Positions 41,826-49,866 of a stretch of DNA of 64,000 nucleotides are shown piece by piece (the first letter of the stretch is position 1; each line of letters starts with the position of its first letter). The translations under genes and the position numbers were made by a program. The notes beneath the pieces were generated by a model. It was not told the DNA's origin. It did no database searches and saw only the letters and a list, made by a program, of their open reading frames with translations. This stretch comes from Infirmifilum lucidum (GTDB taxonomy: Archaea; Thermoproteota; Thermoprotei; Thermofilales; Thermofilaceae). The stretch covers positions 907,699 to 971,698 of the forward strand of contig NZ_CP062310.1 in the NCBI RefSeq assembly GCF_014876775.1, given 5' to 3'.

Positions 41826-43748
41826 CTACATGCGCTCGGGCGGCTCAATCCCGAGTAGGTACATTCCATTGGCCAAAGTCTGCGCGACTGACTTTACTAG
41901 CATGAGCCTTGCCTCACGCTTCCCCTCCGGGGCTTTAAGCACGGGAGTTGTATCGTAGTACTTATTGAACTCTACCGCCAGATTGTTGAGGTACGATGTA
42001 ACTAGGTCAGGCCTTAGGCTCTCGGCCGCGCTCCTCACCACTGATGGGAACTCTCCGAGGAGTAGTACCACTGGTTTTTCTTCTTCTCCGAGGAGGCTTG
42101 GGTCACCCTTAGCACTAGCTATACCTTGCTCCTCCGCTTTTCTAAGTATGCTCAGCGCCCTAACGTAGGAGTACTGCACGAAGGGCCCGCTGTTCTGCTC
42201 GAAATCCAGGACACGCTCCCAGCTAAAGGTAATAGTTCGGCTGGGAGTTTGGCTCAAGAAGAAGAATTTCAAAGCTCCTACTCCTATCTTCTCTGCATCC
42301 TTCTCACTACCTAGCCCTCTCTTCCTTATCTCCTCGCGCGCCCTGTCCACCGCCTCCTGTAATATTTCGTCGGCACTGACGTACACACCCTTCCTGCTAG
42401 TCATTCTCACTCCAGGTAGGACAACCATCTCGTAGGCATAGTGTACCAACCTCCTACCAATATCGCGGTAGCCCAGGGCATAGAGGGCGAGTCTTAGCTG
42501 AGCCTGTGCCAGGCTCTGCTGTGTTGCTATGACGTTTATGACCTTGTCTGCCCTAGCTAGCTTCCAGATGGAGTACGCTATATCTCTCGTAGTATAGAGG
42601 GTGGTGCCGTCGGATCTCTTGAGGGTTAATGGTGTTACAGAGAAGCCTGGAGGGATCGCCGCCGCCTCGCGAACCTCGTTGGACTCCGCCAGGAGGTCTG
42701 CCCGAAAGACCAGTGCTCCATCCCTCTTCTCCACAAGTCCTGTTTCGGCTAGTTTTTCAACAACCTCTTCCGTAGCGCCACTCCAAACGGTGATCTCGCT
42801 CTCCCAGTCCCAACTATCGAAAGCCACCCCGAGCCTCTCCAGAGTCTGCTTTATTCCCTCAAGACACGTGTTTATTGTTTCACGAGTTAGCTTCACAGCC
42901 CAAGGCCCGCCTTCCTCGTAACCCCTGTTTATCGCCCTTATCTCGCCTTCAGGATCGGCGCTGTGCATTATCACATCGGCGAGCTTGTTGAACACGTCTG
43001 GATACTTTTCGCTGTAATCTTTCAGCCTGGCAACGTACTCGTCTATCTTACTGTTAAGCTCTGCTATGCGCTTAGGGTCATTCTCCCTGGAGACTGACTC
43101 CTTCAGTTTCCTAACCTCGACGAGCAAATTTACCATGGTGTACACTGCACCTACAAAGTGATCTGGCTTCTCTTTTCCTTGCGCCTCTTTCACATGCTTG
43201 AAGCCATACACGGCATATGCCACTTGTAACCCGACATCATCGACGTAAAAGTGGGATCTAACGTCGTGGCCGCGGGATTTCAAAAGCCTGACTAAGGCTT
43301 CTCCAAGTACAGCGTTCCTCAAGTGGCCAACATGCAGGGGGTGAATGGGATTGGCACTCACGAACTCTACTATAATCCTCTCCTCCTCCTCGCTTGGAAC
43401 ACTGCCGTACCGGACGCCCAGGCTCAGGATGGAGTCAATAACAACTGGAGCGTACTCTCTGATATTGACCTCCAAGTTCAGGTAATCGTTCACTATTCCC
43501 CTCGGCGTAAGCATGGAATGCCCAACGCTGCCCAGAACCCTACTAATCCTCTCGCGGATGGTCTCCGCCGGAAGGCCTGCCTCCTTGTACAATTTGAAAA
43601 GCGGCACGGAGACATCGCCGTATTGCCTGAGCGGTCTGCGAACCTCCACAGCACTCAGATCGAGGCTTAGACCTGCTACCTCGGCAACCCTAGCCAGGTA
43701 CTCTCTAACCCTCTCCTTGAGGTAGTCGGAAGGCGAGACAACACTCAT
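41826..43748 (-). CDS. argS: Arginyl-tRNA synthetase
   Basis: A 640-residue class I synthetase. It has the N-terminal Add1 domain for D-loop recognition, the HIGH-type motif HVGHLRNAVLGEA, the KMS-like region GVRMTSRKGVYVSA and a C-terminal DALR anticodon-binding domain. ATG 43748 is chosen over GTG 43757 because TATA-like CCTTTAAATTG puts transcription start close to it. It is 36 bp upstream of aIF2 gamma. Both tRNA-Arg genes of this window are its substrates. Confidence 0.96.
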   Translation of the reverse strand: MSVVSPSDYLKERVREYLARVAEVAGLSLDLSAVEVRRPLRQYGDVSVPLFKLYKEAGLPAETIRERISRVLGSVGHSMLTPRGIVNDYLNLEVNIREYAPVVIDSILSLGVRYGSVPSEEEERIIVEFVSANPIHPLHVGHLRNAVLGEALVRLLKSRGHDVRSHFYVDDVGLQVAYAVYGFKHVKEAQGKEKPDHFVGAVYTMVNLLVEVRKLKESVSRENDPKRIAELNSKIDEYVARLKDYSEKYPDVFNKLADVIMHSADPEGEIRAINRGYEEGGPWAVKLTRETINTCLEGIKQTLERLGVAFDSWDWESEITVWSGATEEVVEKLAETGLVEKRDGALVFRADLLAESNEVREAAAIPPGFSVTPLTLKRSDGTTLYTTRDIAYSIWKLARADKVINVIATQQSLAQAQLRLALYALGYRDIGRRLVHYAYEMVVLPGVRMTSRKGVYVSADEILQEAVDRAREEIRKRGLGSEKDAEKIGVGALKFFFLSQTPSRTITFSWERVLDFEQNSGPFVQYSYVRALSILRKAEEQGIASAKGDPSLLGEEEKPVVLLLGEFPSVVRSAAESLRPDLVTSYLNNLAVEFNKYYDTTPVLKAPEGKREARLMLVKSVAQTLANGMYLLGIEPPERM

Positions 43749-43839
43749 AGTGCCCACATACTAAAGAAGGCACTCAATTTAAAGGATACGCCCGTCCGAG
43801 CTAAAACTTTTATAGCATCTCGTGATAGCATAAATACCA

Positions 43840-43930
43840 GGGCCCGTGGTCTAGCGGTTAGGATGTCGCCCTTACAAGGCTAAAAGCTTAAGATCGGCGG
43901 AGATCCCGGGTTCGAATCCCGGCGGGCCCA
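43840..43930 (+). tRNA. tRNA-Val(TAC) with an 18-nt canonical intron
   Basis: A 91-nt gene: acceptor GGGCCCG/CGGGCCC with discriminator A, anticodon stem TCGCC/GGCGG. The intron at 43877-43894 (between positions 37 and 38) leaves loop CTTACAC, anticodon TAC. The splice motif is very good: exon CTTA pairs fully with intron TAAG across two 3-nt bulges. CTTTTATAGC about 28 bp upstream is the TATA box. Confidence 0.95.
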
Positions 43931-44071
43931 TATTTTATCGTGTTTTGCAAAAGAGGGTCTGCCAGTCTGCCCGTTTTGCCTTAACGCTTGGCGGAGCTGC
44001 CTATGGAATAGAGAGAATGCTTAAATATTGCCCTTTGTAACAAATAACGGTACGGGCAAGGCAAAAACAAA

Positions 44072-44144
44072 GCCGGGGTAGCTCAGCTGGGAGAGCGCTC
44101 GGCTGAAGACCGAGAGGCCCCGGGTTCGAATCCCGGCCCCGGCA
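44072..44144 (+). tRNA. tRNA-Phe(GAA), no intron
   Basis: A 73-nt cloverleaf with acceptor GCCGGGG/CCCCGGC, discriminator A, D-arm GCTCAGCTGGGAGAGC and anticodon stem CTCGG/CCGAG around loop CTGAAGA. A T-run (TTTTTT) follows within 5 bases and may end transcription. The flanks 43931-44071 and 44145-44260 hold no gene. Confidence 0.97.
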
Positions 44145-44260
44145 TCATTTTTTCGTTATTTGTAAAGTGAAGGTTTGCCTGATAAGAGAGGCATATCCAT
44201 GCGCCCCGAGCACTCCTCGAGCCTTCAACTGCCTGGAATTACCTAATACCGCTTGTTAGA

Positions 44261-45274
44261 CTAGACGGGTGTCTCCTCAACGCTCATCCAGTTTAGAAGT
44301 GGCGCTCTTTCGACCACTCTCCCACGGCTCATGATATCGATCAAGAAGAAATGGAGCACGCCTGGAGGGTAGTAGTGTGCAACCTCACCGGCCTCGTGCT
44401 TGAGCTCGGTGTATTCTAGTTCAAGCGTGGTGCCTTCGTCTGTCACGAGTTGGTGGGGTTTTGAGACGAGTGTAGCAGTTCGGTAGTAACGGAGGCCTGT
44501 CTGCTGGTAGTCTTTGACTGCTACTGGGCAGAAGTGTACGGCTACGCTGTACATCTTCTTCTCGGCCATTTGTATGACTTTTAGCGCTGTGCCTCTGCTG
44601 CTTCGGGCGCTCCTGTAGTCTTTCTTCATCCTGTAGCCCCTGAGCAGGAGGGAGGAGTAGTTGGTCTCTGTGAACTCGAGCTCGTTCAGGTTCACAAACT
44701 GGAGCTCGTACTTCTCAGCTAGATCTATCACTTTGGCGAGAGCCTCTTCTCCGCCAGGGAGAGAGGGGTACTCGAGTCCTAGGTCTAGTTTGTCGTTGTA
44801 CTCTCTTACGAGTTTGAGCCTATCCTCCAGGATATCGAAGGGTGCGTGGATCCTCAGCTCGTCGAGCCCTGCGTCGGCGAGGCTCTGCACAGCCTCTCGC
44901 GTAAGCGGGACACCACTCGTGTAAAGGTGTATGTGAAAGCTCGCGCCAAACCTCTCCTTTAGTCCCCTTATTACCTCGACGGCCCTCTTGAGCTGTACCA
45001 GTGGCTCGCCACCCGTGAGGCTAGCCCCTCTCGAGGCAGACCTTAGAACCTCGAATACTGTTACCTCCACCAGCCTAGGCTCGTCCGTGTTCGCCTCGTT
45101 GACGAATATGACGTCTCTGTTTTTCCTCTCAGCGCCTAGGGGGCAGTAGAAACATCGGAGCGGGCACAAACCAGTCAGAAAAATAACTGTTTTTAGCCCC
45201 TCTTGGCAGAGCCTACAGCCTCGGGGCAGGTTACCGTATACAATGCTACCCGTGGGCAGTCTTCGCACGCTCAT
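44261..45274 (-). CDS. Radical SAM protein, archaeal COG2108 type
   Basis: A 337-residue radical SAM enzyme. The cluster-binding motif is CPLRCFYC (CxxxCxxC), preceded by GCRLCQEG, which may hold extra metal-binding cysteines; TGGEPL is the SAM-binding GGE motif. The set matches COG2108 archaeal proteins related to glycyl-radical-activating enzymes, with substrate unknown. The start overlaps the stop of the UPF0147 gene, so the two are coupled. It may have a link to the NrdD-like protein at 32.6 kb, but nothing here shows it. Confidence 0.82.
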   Translation of the reverse strand: MSVRRLPTGSIVYGNLPRGCRLCQEGLKTVIFLTGLCPLRCFYCPLGAERKNRDVIFVNEANTDEPRLVEVTVFEVLRSASRGASLTGGEPLVQLKRAVEVIRGLKERFGASFHIHLYTSGVPLTREAVQSLADAGLDELRIHAPFDILEDRLKLVREYNDKLDLGLEYPSLPGGEEALAKVIDLAEKYELQFVNLNELEFTETNYSSLLLRGYRMKKDYRSARSSRGTALKVIQMAEKKMYSVAVHFCPVAVKDYQQTGLRYYRTATLVSKPHQLVTDEGTTLELEYTELKHEAGEVAHYYPPGVLHFFLIDIMSRGRVVERAPLLNWMSVEETPV

Positions 45275-45537
45275 TAATCTTTGACCTGCTCCAGAAGGGA
45301 CGTTACCTGCCAGATTTTCGTGCGCGCAAACAGCGGCATGTTGGGATCTGTCGAGATTTCGTCTAACTTGGATATCACGGTTGCCGCACGCAGCCCTGTA
45401 GACATCTTCGCGTCCATTAGAATCTCAATAGACTCTGTTGCAACTCTTCTAATATTCCTCGGGACACCCCTATCATCGGCAATCTGCTTGAGAATTTCAA
45501 TAGCGTTTCTTATTTGAGGAGGCATTTCCTGCGCCAT
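45274..45537 (-). CDS. UPF0147 family protein
   Basis: An 87-residue helical protein of the archaeal UPF0147 family, recognised by IADDRGVPRNIRRVA and NMPLFARTKIWQVTSLLE. Function unknown. ATG 45537 fits the family start; the frame opens 4 codons earlier. It is translationally coupled with the radical SAM gene. Confidence 0.85.
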   Translation of the reverse strand: MAQEMPPQIRNAIEILKQIADDRGVPRNIRRVATESIEILMDAKMSTGLRAATVISKLDEISTDPNMPLFARTKIWQVTSLLEQVKD

Positions 45538-45676
45538 AGCCAACCCCAACCCCCCTCTAACCTAAAACACAGATATAATTTTTTGTTTCCTTGCGCCCGG
45601 ACTCTGCCCCTAAGATCTTTCCTACTCTCCAACTACAGACAATAAAAATTAGTAGGGCGAGCCTACCAATACATCT

Positions 45677-46867
45677 GTGGGTATTAAGACGTATATTGAG
45701 AGGGTTACAGATGACCTCTACGTCCTACGCGTAGATGACGCGAATATAGAGTTCTTCGAGGCTCTGTGGGAGATCCCCGAGAAAATCTCTTATAACGCGT
45801 ATTTACTCGTGAAAGAAGACCACGTCGTGCTCTTCGACGGCTGGAAAGCAGAGTACTCCCAGCTACTCCTCGAGAGTATTGGGAAGGTTATTGACCCACG
45901 AGGCATTACGGAAGTCGTCGTCCACCATGTAGAGCCCGACCACTCTGGGAGCATCCCGGAGATAGCAAGGGTGAGCGAAAAGGCAGTGTTCCTGGGGCAC
46001 CCACTCGCAGGTAGAATGCTTTCAAGCTTCTACGGCGTTAGAAGATTCAAACCATTACAGGACGGCGCTGTTGCTGACTTCGGAGTTAAAGCTAGGTTCA
46101 TCCACACCCCATGGCTCCACTGGCCCGAGACGGCCGTCACCTATCTTGAGGATGAGGGAGTACTCCTGTCATGTGACGCCTTCGGTAGCTACTCACTCCC
46201 ACCTCTTTTCGACGACCAGGCAGACTTTACGGGGCTCGAGCGGGCGGCTAGGAAGTACTTCGCCACCGTGATAGGCCACTATGCGCCTTTCGTGAGCAAG
46301 GCTTTGGAGAAACTGAACAAGCTTGGCGTGAGGCCGCAGATAATCGCGCCTGGACACGGCACCATATGGAGGAGGAACGTGGATCAGGTGCTCAAGCTCT
46401 ATGCCAACCTTGCTGGCGAAGAATTAGGCGGTGAGGCAACGATAGTCTATGTCTCTATGTACGGCAACGTCGAGTCTGCGGCTCAGCTCGTGGAGAAGGC
46501 TCTTAAAGAGAGAGGATTAAAAGTCAACGTGTATAAATTTACAGACAAGGCACGGGCAAGCATGGGAGACGTGCTAGAGAGCATAAGCAGGTCTAAGATT
46601 GTCGTTGTCGGCGCGTCGACATATGAATCGGAAGTCCAACCCTTGATGAGATATCTTTTAGGGATCATCTGTGAAAAGTTCTCGTACAGGAAAAAGCTCT
46701 CGTTCCTAGTGCTCTCTCCTTACGGCTGGAGCGGCACTGGGGGGAAGAAGCTCGGCGAGGCTCTCAGGGGATTTGGCTTCTCGAGGGTCGAAGTTGTTGA
46801 GTGGGAAGGCCGTCTAACAGACGACGTATCTAAGAGGATGCTGGATGCATTAGAGAGAGTTCTATAG
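45677..46867 (+). CDS. fprA: Flavodiiron protein (A-type flavoprotein)
   Basis: Reduces O2 to water or NO to N2O, protecting an anaerobe. The metallo-beta-lactamase domain carries the diiron ligands H84-x-E86-x-D88-H89 (HHVEPDHSG), HTPWLHWPET, CDAFGSY and APGHGTIWR. A flavodoxin domain follows from about residue 250, with the FMN loop SMYGNVESA and GASTYESE. The 396-residue length is standard, without extra rubredoxin domain. The start is GTG; the gene stands alone. Confidence 0.94.
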   Translation: MGIKTYIERVTDDLYVLRVDDANIEFFEALWEIPEKISYNAYLLVKEDHVVLFDGWKAEYSQLLLESIGKVIDPRGITEVVVHHVEPDHSGSIPEIARVSEKAVFLGHPLAGRMLSSFYGVRRFKPLQDGAVADFGVKARFIHTPWLHWPETAVTYLEDEGVLLSCDAFGSYSLPPLFDDQADFTGLERAARKYFATVIGHYAPFVSKALEKLNKLGVRPQIIAPGHGTIWRRNVDQVLKLYANLAGEELGGEATIVYVSMYGNVESAAQLVEKALKERGLKVNVYKFTDKARASMGDVLESISRSKIVVVGASTYESEVQPLMRYLLGIICEKFSYRKKLSFLVLSPYGWSGTGGKKLGEALRGFGFSRVEVVEWEGRLTDDVSKRMLDALERVL

Positions 46868-47021
46868 GAACCTTTTCCGGTGTGGCTTGTAGGCCTCTAT
46901 TTCTCCAGCGGCGCCCGGGCTACTAAGGCACGTGGCGTGGCCAGCCTCTTAGGCTTAATGGAGCTACTCCTACCACACCACTTCCCAGGCGTTTAAGCAC
47001 TTAAACAGCAAAACCTCATAT
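46868..47021. other. Spacer downstream of the flavodiiron gene
   Basis: No gene was recognised. A perfect 7-bp palindrome GTTTAAG-CA-CTTAAAC lies at about 46991-47006. The rest is unremarkable. Confidence 0.35.
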
Positions 47022-47043
47022 TCGGCTAAAAACGTAGATTGAG
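47022..47043 (-). repeat. 3' flank of tRNA-Ser(CGA), shared with tRNA-Ser(GGA)
   Basis: Immediately after the tRNA the minus strand reads CTCAATCTACG, five T's, then AGCCGA. The same sequence with one more T follows tRNA-Ser(GGA) at 49445-49467. The T-run may act as terminator. The identity suggests the two tRNA genes arose by a duplication that included the 3' flank. Confidence 0.75.
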
Positions 47044-47142
47044 CGCCGGGGCCGGGATTCGAACCCGGGCACCCTCAGAGGGGCAGTGGATTTCACGTGG
47101 AGATCTCGAGTCCACCGCCTTAGTCCGCTCGGCCACCCCGGC
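47044..47142 (-). tRNA. tRNA-Ser(CGA) with a 13-nt intron
   Basis: A 99-nt class II tRNA: acceptor GCCGGGG/CCCCGGC, discriminator G, anticodon stem GTGGA/TCCAC, long variable arm (GCCCCTCTGAGGGTGC). Removing 13 nt (47092-47104) at position 37/38 leaves loop CTCGAGA, anticodon CGA, and a mature length of 86. The splice helix has one mismatch (exon CTCG against intron CGTG). Confidence 0.92.
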
Positions 47143-47216
47143 GCTTTCTGGAATCTATTCTACCTGCATGCATTAAACTTTTTCTACGCCCTATGTATAC
47201 CCGCTTCAGGAGTGCT

Positions 47217-47966
47217 ATGAAGAGTGTTGTCCTCTTCATTGGTCCAGCTGGTAGTGGGAAGACTTCGCTGACTGCAGCGTTCGGCAAGTGGCTGTGGAGC
47301 AGGATGGTTACGCCAGCGGCGTATGTGAACCTCGACCCAGGAGTGGAGTATCTGCCCTACAGGCCCGACATAGATATCCGCCAGTACGTAACTGTCGAGG
47401 AAGTCATGAAGAAGTACGGTCTCGGACCCAACGGGGCGCTAATCAAAAGCATCGAAATAGCGTGTAAATACCTCGACGATATCCTCGAGAGGGCCTCTAA
47501 ACTCCCGGCTCCATATGTTCTAGTCGATACCCCCGGCCAAATGGAGCTCTTCTTGTTTAGAGAGTTTGGCCCCAGGTTCGTGGAGAAGTTCAAGAAGGCG
47601 GGCCACATAATAGGTGTCGTAATTTTGGATCCGACACTTATGCGTAAGGCCCAGGACATCGTGTCCCTCAAGCTCCTGTCTTTGCTTACCAGTTTAAGAC
47701 TTGGGGTGGACGTTATACCGGTGATAAACAAGGCCGACGCCGTGGAAGAGGGTGAGATCCTTAGGGACGATGAGCGCCTACGGCTAGAACTTAGCAGGGA
47801 GAGCGAGGGGGTCATAGGTGAGATCTCGGAGAGGATTCTAGACCTGCTTAACGACTACAGGCTCGCGACCCGAGTGCCTCTCGTCTCCGCGACTACTGGG
47901 AAGGGACTGGAAGAGCTTTACGACATGCTACACGAGATATTCTGCGCATGTGGAGACTTGACTTAG
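47217..47966 (+). CDS. GPN-loop GTPase
   Basis: A 249-residue GTPase of the Gpn family. It has the P-loop GPAGSGKTS, the family-defining GPNG in KKYGLGPNGA, DTPGQMELFLFRE and NKAD. Eukaryotic relatives support RNA polymerase assembly; the archaeal role is unsettled. ATG 47217 follows AGGAGTG closely and matches the family start, though the frame opens at 47193. It overlaps cdc6 by 4 bases tail to tail. Confidence 0.93.
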   Translation: MKSVVLFIGPAGSGKTSLTAAFGKWLWSRMVTPAAYVNLDPGVEYLPYRPDIDIRQYVTVEEVMKKYGLGPNGALIKSIEIACKYLDDILERASKLPAPYVLVDTPGQMELFLFREFGPRFVEKFKKAGHIIGVVILDPTLMRKAQDIVSLKLLSLLTSLRLGVDVIPVINKADAVEEGEILRDDERLRLELSRESEGVIGEISERILDLLNDYRLATRVPLVSATTGKGLEELYDMLHEIFCACGDLT

Positions 47967-49156
47967 CCAATGCCAAATAGAGTCTTTAGTATGGAGTCTG
48001 ATGCCAGCCCCTCTTCTACATTCTTCAGCGGCACACCTATTGATACGACTTTGGTTCTGCCGTAGCGGCCGAGACTTATAACCCTGGCATTTATAATCCC
48101 CACAATGTCTAGTTCATTTATAATATCGCTTATCCTGCGCGAAGTCACAGGCTCCATGCCGAGCTTCGAGGCCAGCTCCTTGTATTTGTCGTAGATCAGG
48201 CCTGTAGTTATCATTCTTGAGCTATTGTCCCTTGATAGGAGGTAGATAGATGCTAGGACGAGCTTCACGTGTAGCGGCATTGTCTTTATAATATCTACTG
48301 CCAAGTTCTTCTCTATCTCGTTCCTGGCCTTGTCAACGTGCACTTGGGTTATCTTATCAGCTCCCTCTCTGTCTGCAATATCAGCAGCCTTCAAGAGGAT
48401 GTCAAGCGCTAACCGACAGTCTCCGTTCTGCCTAGCAGCTATAGCCGCAACTTTCTTCAGTACTTCATCGTCGACGACGCCATCCTTCAAGGCCTCCCGG
48501 GCTCTACGCCTTAAAATGTCTTCGAGCTGCACCGCATTGTAGGGCGGGAAGACGAGCTCCTCTTCTCCAAGGCTACTCTTTACACGTGCATCGAGGAACT
48601 CTGTGAACTTCAAGTCGTTTGTTATGCCTATGACGCTAACCTTAGAGCTTGTCAGCTCCTCGTTTACACGCGTCAAGAAGTATAGTACATCGTCACCGTT
48701 CCTCTTGACAAGGTTGTCAACTTCGTCCAGAACTACTACAATTATACCCCGGTGGCGTTCAAGGCCTTGAACAAGCCTCTTCATAACCTCCCCCAGGGCT
48801 AGGCCCGTGAATGGAACCTTCACGCCCAGGTGCTTCGCTAGTTCGGCGAGCACACGGTAGCTAGTGTTGTTCTGACGGCAATTGATGTAAACATAGTCCA
48901 CCTTGTGCTGAGCTTTTTCCCTAATCTTTCTAAGCACGTACTTAGTAACAGCAGTCTTCCCAGTGCCTGTCAACCCGTATATGAACACGTTGGATGGACG
49001 GGATCCTGTGAGAGCTGGTGCGAGAACCTTTGCCAGCGTGACGATTTGTTCATCCCTGTGCGGCAGTTCCTCAGGCACGTAGTCTGGTAGTAACTTCTCC
49101 CTATCCCTGAATACCTTAGAGTCCAAGTACTGGTGAAATATTTCCTCGATAGACAT
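47963..49156 (-). CDS. cdc6: Orc1/Cdc6 replication initiator
   Basis: An AAA+ origin-binding protein of 397 residues: Walker A GLTGTGKTAV, Walker B VVVLDEVDNL, sensor IGITNDLKF and a C-terminal winged helix (KYKELASKLGMEPVTSRRISDIINELD). ATG 49156 after GGAGG is chosen over the open frame to 49186. Archaeal origins often lie next to such genes. The 193 bp upstream hold AT-rich promoter sequence, but I could not recognise a clear origin recognition box. Confidence 0.95.
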   Translation of the reverse strand: MSIEEIFHQYLDSKVFRDREKLLPDYVPEELPHRDEQIVTLAKVLAPALTGSRPSNVFIYGLTGTGKTAVTKYVLRKIREKAQHKVDYVYINCRQNNTSYRVLAELAKHLGVKVPFTGLALGEVMKRLVQGLERHRGIIVVVLDEVDNLVKRNGDDVLYFLTRVNEELTSSKVSVIGITNDLKFTEFLDARVKSSLGEEELVFPPYNAVQLEDILRRRAREALKDGVVDDEVLKKVAAIAARQNGDCRLALDILLKAADIADREGADKITQVHVDKARNEIEKNLAVDIIKTMPLHVKLVLASIYLLSRDNSSRMITTGLIYDKYKELASKLGMEPVTSRRISDIINELDIVGIINARVISLGRYGRTKVVSIGVPLKNVEEGLASDSILKTLFGIG

Positions 49157-49349
49157 AAACCTCCAGACGTTTTCTCTAATCAGCAACTAAATTTACAAAT
49201 TACACCGTTTTAGCCCTAATCACAACTTATGATGCTCGAAATATAATCGTATAATGCCTCCATACACTAGAACCTGGGGCAGGAAAAAGGAACATGCGAG
49301 AGCGATGTCTTTATATCTACAACATTCTAAAACTCTAGAGTGGAGAGTA

Positions 49350-49444
49350 GCCGGGGTGGCCGAGCGGACCAAGGCGATGGCCTGGAGTCCTCAGAAAGCC
49401 ATTACCCCCCTGAGGGTGCCCGGGTTCGAATCCCGGCCCCGGCG
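49350..49444 (+). tRNA. tRNA-Ser(GGA) with a 9-nt intron
   Basis: A 95-nt class II tRNA almost identical to tRNA-Ser(CGA) outside the anticodon arm: acceptor GCCGGGG/CCCCGGC, stem ATGGC/GCCAT, variable arm ending CCCTGAGGGTGC. A 9-nt insert TCCTCAGAA (49388-49396) at position 37/38 must be removed to give loop CTGGAGA (anticodon GGA) and mature length 86. Exon CTGG can pair with intron TCAG (one G-U), leaving a bulge-helix-loop site. TATA TCTTTATATC is about 35 bp upstream. Confidence 0.94.
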
Positions 49445-49467
49445 CTCAATCTACGTTTTTTAGCCGA
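49445..49467 (+). repeat. 3' flank of tRNA-Ser(GGA), shared with tRNA-Ser(CGA)
   Basis: CTCAATCTACG, six T's, then AGCCGA directly follows the tRNA and matches the 3' flank of tRNA-Ser(CGA) except for one T. Sequence beyond it is not similar. The remaining gap to 49707 contains a small hairpin AGGCTT-TTC-AAGCCT (49531-49545) and the tRNA-Glu TATA (about 49672-49682), and no gene. Confidence 0.75.
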
Positions 49468-49707
49468 CCTAACTGTGCTTCGTAAGAGAAGGTTTGGTGG
49501 CCTACCCGGTGGGGTTCCGCGCCCTTTGCAAGGCTTTTCAAGCCTCGCCTCCTCTTAGGCTCTCCGAAGCCGATTTCTGCAGTAAGACTATGTAACGCGG
49601 TGACAGGCTTCCAACATGTACAGCACTTTCTCGAGTAGCTTAAAGGCACTTTTCCAGTTAGGAGTAGCGGAAGGTTTATCTATTATCTCCTATTCAGTAT
49701 CTCGCGA

Positions 49708-49820
49708 GCCCCGGTCGTCTAGCCCGGTCAGCCCGCGCGGGGGCCGAGAGGATATCGGCCTTTCGAGGTGATGGAGCCAGAGAAAGCCGAGGATCCCGGG
49801 TTCGAATCCCGGCCGGGGCA
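49708..49820 (+). tRNA. tRNA-Glu(TTC) with two introns (D-loop and 37/38)
   Basis: A 113-nt gene; mature length 76. Acceptor GCCCCGG/CCGGGGC with discriminator A. Intron 1 (49731-49748, 18 nt) splits the D-loop: exon CGGT pairs with intron GCCG, bulges CA^G and AG^A, leaving D-arm GTCTAGCCCGGTCAAGGAT. Intron 2 (49766-49784, 19 nt) is canonical: exon CTTT pairs with AGAG (one G-U), leaving loop CTTTCGA, anticodon TTC, with stem TCGGC/GCCGA. A TATA box lies about 30 bp upstream. Confidence 0.92.
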
Positions 49821-49866
49821 TAATTTTCCGAAGAAGATAAATATCCACATGTACTAGGAGTTGGGG

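Noticed and set aside
49157-49349. Replication origin beside cdc6
   Set aside because: AT-rich sequence is present but no repeated origin recognition box pair was recognisable; the AT content is explained by the cdc6 and tRNA-Ser promoters.
49254-49463. Open frame across tRNA-Ser(GGA)
   Set aside because: Its translation is the tRNA gene read as protein; no ribosome site or homology.
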